From an uncultured Acetatifactor sp. (GTDB lineage Bacteria; Bacillota; Clostridia; Lachnospirales; Lachnospiraceae): a DNA stretch of 26,366 nucleotides. The position numbers and the translations under genes are program-made. The stretch lies in contig CAJTXE010000011.1 of assembly GCA_910580225.1 (NCBI GenBank), forward strand, positions 80,815 through 107,180, written 5' to 3'. The stretch's first letter is position 1. Every line of letters starts with the position of its first letter. The notes beneath the pieces are model-generated. The model did not search any database. It worked only from the letters and a program-made list of their open reading frames with translations, and was not told the DNA's origin. Positions 22,111-26,366 of the stretch are shown in pieces.

Positions 22111-23877
22111 ATGAAGAAGATACTGGATTTATTATCGGAAGAGATGGGAAAGGCATTTGAGGCGGCGGGCTATGATGCTTCCCTGGGCAGAGTGAGCATA
22201 TCCAACCGGCCGGACCTGTGTGAATATCAGTGCAACGGCGCCATGGCAGGAGCAAAGAAATATAGAAAAGCGCCTATTATGATAGCAAACGAGGTGGCGG
22301 AGAAGCTTGGGGGCAGCAGTGTGTTTCAGGAAACGGCGGCAGCGGCCCCGGGTTTTCTGAATCTTAAGCTTTCGGAGAGCTTTCTTCTGCAGTTGGTGGA
22401 GTCCATGCGGACGGAAACGAAATTTGGATTGGAAATGCCCGAAAAACCGAAGAAACTCATGATTGACTACGGCGGAGCCAATGTGGCAAAGCCCCTTCAT
22501 GTGGGCCATCTGCGCCCGGCCATCATCGGCGAGAGCATCAAGCGCATCAGCCGTTATGCTGGCCATGAGGTCATCGGGGACGTACACCTGGGGGACTGGG
22601 GCACGCCCATCGGCATGGTGATCACAGAGCTGCAGGAGCGCAAGCCGGATCTGATTTATTTTGACGAAAGTTACCAGGGTCAATATCCCTCTGAGACGCC
22701 CATTACGGAGGCGGAATTCGCGGAGATCTATCCTCTTGCAAGCGCCAGGTCCAAGGAGGACGCGGAATTTAAGGCCAGGGCTTTGGAGGCTACCCGGAAA
22801 TTTCAGAAGGGCGTTCCCGGATACCGGGCCCTGTGGAAGCATATCGTGGACGTGTCCAAGGTGGATTTGAAAAAGAATTACGACAGCCTGAACGTGGAAT
22901 TCGATCTGTGGAAGGGCGAGAGTGATGTGAACGATTTGATTCCCGAGATGGTGGACTATATGAAGAAGGGCGGCTGGGCCTATATCAGCGACGGCGCTCT
23001 GGTGGTGGACGTGAAGGAGGAGACGGACACCAGGGAAGTGCCGCCCTGTATGATTTTAAAATCCGACGGTGCTTCCCTGTACAACACCACGGACCTGGCC
23101 ACCATCATGGAGCGCATGCGCCTGTATCAGCCTGACGAGATCATCTATATTACGGATAAACGGCAGGAACTGTACTTTGAGCAGGTATTCCGCTGCGCCC
23201 GGAAAACAAAGCTGGTGAAGCCGGAGACCGTGCTGAAATTCCTGGGCCACGGCACCATGAACGGCAGCGACGGCAAGCCTTTCAAGACCCGGGACGGCGG
23301 CGTCATGCGTCTGGACAATCTGGTGCGGGAGACCCGGGAGGAGATGTACCGGAAGATCAGGGAAGGCCGGGAGATGCCGGAGGAAGAGGCCGGGAACGTG
23401 GCGGAGATTGTGGCCCTGTCCGCTCTGAAGTACGGTGATCTGTCCAACCAGGCCGCAAAGGACTATGTGTTCGATATCGACCGCTTTACTTCCTTTGAGG
23501 GGGATACGGGGCCTTATATTCTCTATACGATTGTACGTATCAAATCAATCTTAAATAAGTATAAGGAACAGGGCGGCAGGACGGAAAATCTCACCCTTCT
23601 GGAAGCGGGAGGCACCTCGGAAAAGGAACTGGAGATGGCTCTGGTGCAGTTCGGCGCCATGGTTCAGAACGCGGCCGAAGAGATTGCGCCTCATAAGGTG
23701 TGCGCCTATATCTACGACCTGGCCAATGCCTTCAATCATTTTTACCATGAGACCAAGATTCTGGGAGAGGAAGATCCTGCAAGGAGAGAGAGCCTCATCG
23801 CCCTGCTGACTTTGACCAGGGATGTACTGGAGACCTGTATTGATTTGCTGGGATTTGCTGCGCCGGAGAAGATGTAG
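22111..23877 (+). CDS. argS: Arginyl-tRNA synthetase
   Basis: The 588-residue class Ia synthetase charges tRNA-Arg. It has the N-terminal additional domain (about 1-110), HVGHLR (H130-R135) for the HIGH motif, and the ArgRS-specific stretch DLATIMERMR. The KMSK-equivalent region is the degenerate GKPFKTRDGG (K389, K392) typical of many bacterial ArgRS. The C-terminal DALR anticodon domain ends in LLGFAAPEKM. The start is taken at the ATG encoding MKKILDLL, which fits clostridial homologues; AAGGAC lies rather far upstream, and an in-frame TTG at 22075 is the alternative. Confidence 0.96.
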   Translation: MKKILDLLSEEMGKAFEAAGYDASLGRVSISNRPDLCEYQCNGAMAGAKKYRKAPIMIANEVAEKLGGSSVFQETAAAAPGFLNLKLSESFLLQLVESMRTETKFGLEMPEKPKKLMIDYGGANVAKPLHVGHLRPAIIGESIKRISRYAGHEVIGDVHLGDWGTPIGMVITELQERKPDLIYFDESYQGQYPSETPITEAEFAEIYPLASARSKEDAEFKARALEATRKFQKGVPGYRALWKHIVDVSKVDLKKNYDSLNVEFDLWKGESDVNDLIPEMVDYMKKGGWAYISDGALVVDVKEETDTREVPPCMILKSDGASLYNTTDLATIMERMRLYQPDEIIYITDKRQELYFEQVFRCARKTKLVKPETVLKFLGHGTMNGSDGKPFKTRDGGVMRLDNLVRETREEMYRKIREGREMPEEEAGNVAEIVALSALKYGDLSNQAAKDYVFDIDRFTSFEGDTGPYILYTIVRIKSILNKYKEQGGRTENLTLLEAGGTSEKELEMALVQFGAMVQNAAEEIAPHKVCAYIYDLANAFNHFYHETKILGEEDPARRESLIALLTLTRDVLETCIDLLGFAAPEKM

Positions 23878-23917
23878 GAGAATTGTATTTTTAGGCGGTT
23901 TAGGAGGCAGAAGCAAT

Positions 23918-24847
23918 ATGAGCAATATATCCACATCGGTTGATCAGCTTATTGGTAAGACCCCTCTTTTGGAGCTGACACATGTTGAAAAAGCATTGGA
24001 TCTGAAAGCGAAGATCGTGGCCAAACTGGAATATCTGAATCCTGCCGGATCCGTGAAGGACCGGGTTGCCAGGGCTATGATAGACGAGGCCGAGGCAGCC
24101 GGGAAGCTTACAGCGGGTTCGGTGATGATCGAACCTACCAGCGGGAATACAGGGATTGGTCTTGCTTCTGTAGCGGCGGCAAGAGGGTACCGCATGATTA
24201 TCGTGATGCCGGAAACCATGTCCATGGAACGCAGGCAGTTGATGAAAGCGTATGGTGCCGAACTTGTACTTACCCCAGGCGCCGAAGGCATGAAGGGGGC
24301 GATTGCCAAGGCGGAAGAGCTTGCAGCAGGGATTCCGGGCAGCTATATTCCGGGCCAATTTGTAAACCCGGCCAACCCGAAAGCCCACAGGGAAAGCACT
24401 GGGCCGGAAATATATGAAGATACGGACGGGAAGGTAGATATTTTTGTGGCAGGGGTGGGCACAGGAGGAACCATTACCGGTGTGGGCGAATATCTCAAAG
24501 CCAGGAGGCCGGATATACGGGTTGTGGCTGTGGAACCGGAGACATCGCCTGTACTTTCCGCCGGCAGCGGAGGGCCGCATGGTATCCAGGGAATCGGTGC
24601 GGGTTTTGTCCCGGATGTTTTAAATACGGATATTTATGATGAGGTTATCCCGGTTTCCGATCAGGATGCTTTTGCCACAGGCAGGATGATCGGCAAAAGG
24701 GAAGGGATTCTGGTGGGAATATCTTCCGGTGCGGCGACCTATGCTGCCATTGAACTGGCCAAACGTTCTGAAAATCAGGGGAAGACAATTGTTGTCCTGT
24801 TTCCGGATACAGGAGATCGTTATTTGTCCACGCCGCTGTTTTCATAA
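23918..24847 (+). CDS. cysK: Cysteine synthase A (O-acetylserine sulfhydrylase)
   Basis: The 309-residue PLP enzyme makes L-cysteine from O-acetylserine and sulfide. Visible features are K47 in NPAGSVKDR as the PLP lysine, TSGNTGIG as substrate loop, and GTGGTITG as phosphate-binding loop, and GISSGAA near the C-terminus. The ATG at 23918 follows TAGGAGG at 23900-23906; the frame extends into argS without a better start. It lies 40 nt after argS and may be cotranscribed. Length and motifs are complete. Confidence 0.96.
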   Translation: MSNISTSVDQLIGKTPLLELTHVEKALDLKAKIVAKLEYLNPAGSVKDRVARAMIDEAEAAGKLTAGSVMIEPTSGNTGIGLASVAAARGYRMIIVMPETMSMERRQLMKAYGAELVLTPGAEGMKGAIAKAEELAAGIPGSYIPGQFVNPANPKAHRESTGPEIYEDTDGKVDIFVAGVGTGGTITGVGEYLKARRPDIRVVAVEPETSPVLSAGSGGPHGIQGIGAGFVPDVLNTDIYDEVIPVSDQDAFATGRMIGKREGILVGISSGAATYAAIELAKRSENQGKTIVVLFPDTGDRYLSTPLFS

Positions 24848-24863
24848 AGAGAAGGGGGAGGAC

Positions 24864-24891
24864 GTTTGGCTGACTGCCAGGCGTTTGCCTT
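24864..24891 (+). terminator. Possible terminator of cysK
   Basis: GTTTGGC (24864-24870) pairs with GCCAGGC (24876-24882), two G-U pairs, loop TGACT. TTTTCTTTT follows after six bases. The stem is modest. It lies inside the first bases of the downstream ATPase-like open frame, consistent with that frame being non-genic at its 5' end. Confidence 0.4.
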
Positions 24892-24894
24892 TTC

Positions 24895-25376
24895 TTTTGT
24901 TCCATGGAAAGAACACCGGGATGCCGTTGAGAACCGTATCGGCAGTGGTGACGGAATTATCGCCGCTGATTTTGATTCTGAAACATCATAAATATGTGGA
25001 CGCCTTGTTTTATGAGGAACCGGAGATGTGCCTTCATCCGCAGCTGCAGCAGAAGATGGCGAGAGTCTTATGCCAATTGACCAATGCGGGAGTGCAGATG
25101 AATGTCACTACCCACAGCGATATTATCCTGCAGCATATCAACAACATGATTCGTTTGTCCGAAAGGGCAGACAAAGAGGAAAGATGCCGGCATTTGGGGT
25201 ATTCAGAGAGAGATTTGCTGCGGCCGGAGGAAGTGAAAGTCTATCAGCTGACGGCGGAAGCAGGGGCAAAAACGAAAGTTGAAGAACTGATCTGCGGGAA
25301 AAACGGTTTTCCGGTTCCCACATTCAACGATGCGTTGGACCGGATTATGGATGAGGCGTATGCAATTCAGGAGTGA
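24895..25376 (+). pseudogene. C-terminal remnant of an AAA-family ATPase
   Basis: The frame encodes, from about 24921, RTVSAVVTELSPL, then Walker B-type FYEEPEMCLHP (about 25005-25040), and TTHSDIILQHINNMI with the switch His at 25113-25115. A normal ABC/SMC-like tail follows to the stop at 25374-25376. Proteins of this kind have a Walker A and several hundred residues before this region; here the frame runs directly into the cysK 3' flank, so the N-terminal part is missing. The ATG at 24921 gives a 151-residue fragment with no good ribosome binding site. The part present looks undamaged. The loss was probably one deletion at about 24850-24915. The next gene starts six nt downstream. Confidence 0.75.
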
Positions 25377-25382
25377 GGTACC

Positions 25383-26006
25383 ATGGGGAATCGAAAAAGG
25401 GAATTCGTGATAAAGGATTTGATGGCGCCGGAATTTATGGTGTGTGAGGGCCGGAAAGTACTTCTGACGGAGACCGAGGAAAGCGGAAAAAGCCGACTGC
25501 AGGTACAGTTGATGTCCGAAGAGAATTTATGCATTGCAAATATAGATAAGAAAAAGACGGAATTTCACTTCTTTCAGGAAGGGAAAGCAAAATTCTTGTA
25601 TAAGAGAGTAGACCACATGATTTTTGAGAGAAAAAAGGAAAATCGGTGGAAGCTGCATCTAATTGAAATGAAGGGCAGTGTTGGTCAGGAAAAATGGGTG
25701 GAGATCAAGGGTAAATTCCGTGCCAGTTATCTTGTGGCCCAGGCTCTTGCCGGTATGTTGGAACTGAATATTTCGGAGACTGTAATGTATACCACATATG
25801 AGAGAGTAGAATTTGGCCATTCTGATACCATGCCCGCAGCCAGGCATGGGAGGTCCGGCATTCCGCAGGTGAGAATGGGGGAGGAATGGGAGGGAGATCG
25901 GTTTGGACTGAATTTTGGAGAACGCATTTCGTTTGCCCATGTACCGGTTAAGATGGAAAGGGACAGAGAAGGCATATTAACAGGATTCCTGGAACTATTA
26001 CTGTGA
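25383..26006 (+). CDS. Protein of unknown function with PD-(D/E)xK-like motif, partner of the ATPase remnant
   Basis: I do not recognise a named family for this 207-residue protein. The central part has VDHMIFERK (D77), then about 17 residues later LIEMKGS (E95, K97) on a predicted strand. The helix KFRASYLVAQALAGML follows. This D...ExK layout resembles PD-(D/E)xK nuclease folds. There is no signal peptide or membrane segment. The start ATG follows GGAGTGAGG, which overlaps the stop of the ATPase remnant, so the two were one operon. Small nuclease-like genes directly after SMC/OLD-like ATPases are common in phage-defence modules, so this may be the surviving effector. Nuclease activity is inference. 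Confidence 0.7.
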   Translation: MGNRKREFVIKDLMAPEFMVCEGRKVLLTETEESGKSRLQVQLMSEENLCIANIDKKKTEFHFFQEGKAKFLYKRVDHMIFERKKENRWKLHLIEMKGSVGQEKWVEIKGKFRASYLVAQALAGMLELNISETVMYTTYERVEFGHSDTMPAARHGRSGIPQVRMGEEWEGDRFGLNFGERISFAHVPVKMERDREGILTGFLELLL

Positions 26007-26150
26007 TGGAAAATCAACAGTTTCAAAGGACAGCTCTGACGCTTAAAAATTTTTCGTAAAAAAACCTCCCATTTTATGGGAAAATGCGAGTTAATAGAAT
26101 TAACCACAAAACTATTTTTCGTACACCTATAAAAGAGAGGAGGTTTTACA

Positions 26151-26311
26151 ATGAAGCAAGAATAAAAATCAGAAGAAAAGAAGCCAGGGAACACCTGGAA
26201 CAGTTTCAGCTCGCCTGGGAATTAGCCAAGCTAATCCGGCACTGTTTCCCAGAACTTTTGCTATTATTAAAACAAGTCTCAGATCCCCCACATCAGAGTT
26301 ATATCACATAC
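26151..26311 (+). pseudogene. Frameshifted 5' fragment of an insertion-sequence transposase
   Basis: A strong GAGAGGAGG site (26135-26143) precedes ATG at 26151, but that frame stops after four codons. One base back, the frame continues as IKIRRKEAREHLEQFQLAWELAKLIRH and further to QVSDPPHQSYITYP, which resembles the N-terminus of clostridial DDE-type transposases; I cannot name the family. The region upstream (26059-26144) has AAAACCTCC that can pair with the GGAGGTTTT at the ribosome binding site, a typical way insertion sequences limit translation. A 1-nt indel or a programmed shift would explain the break; an indel is more likely. Confidence 0.5.
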
Positions 26312-26366
26312 CCTAGAGCGTGTTTGAAAATTACCAACTTTTGGTCATTTTATCCAAATTAAGATT
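26312..26366 (+). mobile_element. Possible end of a second insertion sequence, running off the window
   Basis: At CTAG (26312-26315) the transposase-like reading changes to unrelated sequence beginning AGCGTGTTTGAAAATTACC. GAGCGTGTTTGAAAAT-like ends occur on IS5/IS1182-type elements in Clostridia, and CTAG fits the YTAR target of IS5 relatives. Only one end is in the window, so this is a tentative call. Confidence 0.35.

Noticed and set aside
24729..24894. Upstream extension of the ATPase-like frame into cysK
   Set aside because: This stretch is out of frame within the conserved C-terminus of cysK and shows no ATPase similarity; it is open by chance.

Overview
The window looks like chromosome of a Gram-positive, low-to-mid GC anaerobe of the Clostridia, most likely Lachnospiraceae. 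This rests on strong AGGAGG-type ribosome binding sites, the YesM/YesN + LplB/YtcP-type sugar-uptake layout, clostridial forms of ArgS, CysK and cysteine desulfidase, and a sortase-type surface protein with a serine-proline-lysine-threonine motif. The genus is not determined.

Left end (1-4,780): the C-terminal part of a repeat-stalked, wall- or membrane-anchored surface protein. Next come a hairpin terminator with a possible transposase fossil and a good promoter. An overlapping pair of half-size ABC exporter genes (1478-4680) follows, visibly more A+T-rich than its surroundings and closed by a clear terminator.

Centre (4,781-18,402): a glycan-utilisation locus, all on the + strand. A YesN-type response regulator and a YesM-type sensor kinase are followed by a lipoprotein binding protein whose first possible start overlaps the kinase, and by a YesL-type membrane protein. 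After a gap comes a second unit: two sugar permeases, a second and larger lipoprotein binding protein, and a terminator. Two cytoplasmic right-handed beta-helix enzymes end the locus: a GH120 beta-xylosidase (catalytic Asp and Glu in place) and a GH28-type polygalacturonase relative. No ATPase gene is present, as is usual for this transporter type, which shares an MsmX-like ATPase. My reading is that the locus senses, imports and dismantles a xylose-decorated galacturonan. Two non-coding sequence pairs tie the parts together: a 27-nt operator-like element before yesN and before the permease unit, and a 49-nt leader element before the first permease and before the second binding protein.

Right part (18,403-26,366): L-cysteine desulfidase (+) faces a minus-strand arsR-permease-thioredoxin cassette with two matching ArsR-type operators. 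Then come argS and cysK (+). Beyond cysK lie the C-terminal remnant of an AAA ATPase and an intact small gene with a PD-(D/E)xK-like motif, probably what is left of a two-gene ATPase/nuclease module. The window ends in frameshifted insertion-sequence debris. No tRNA, rRNA or CRISPR array was seen.
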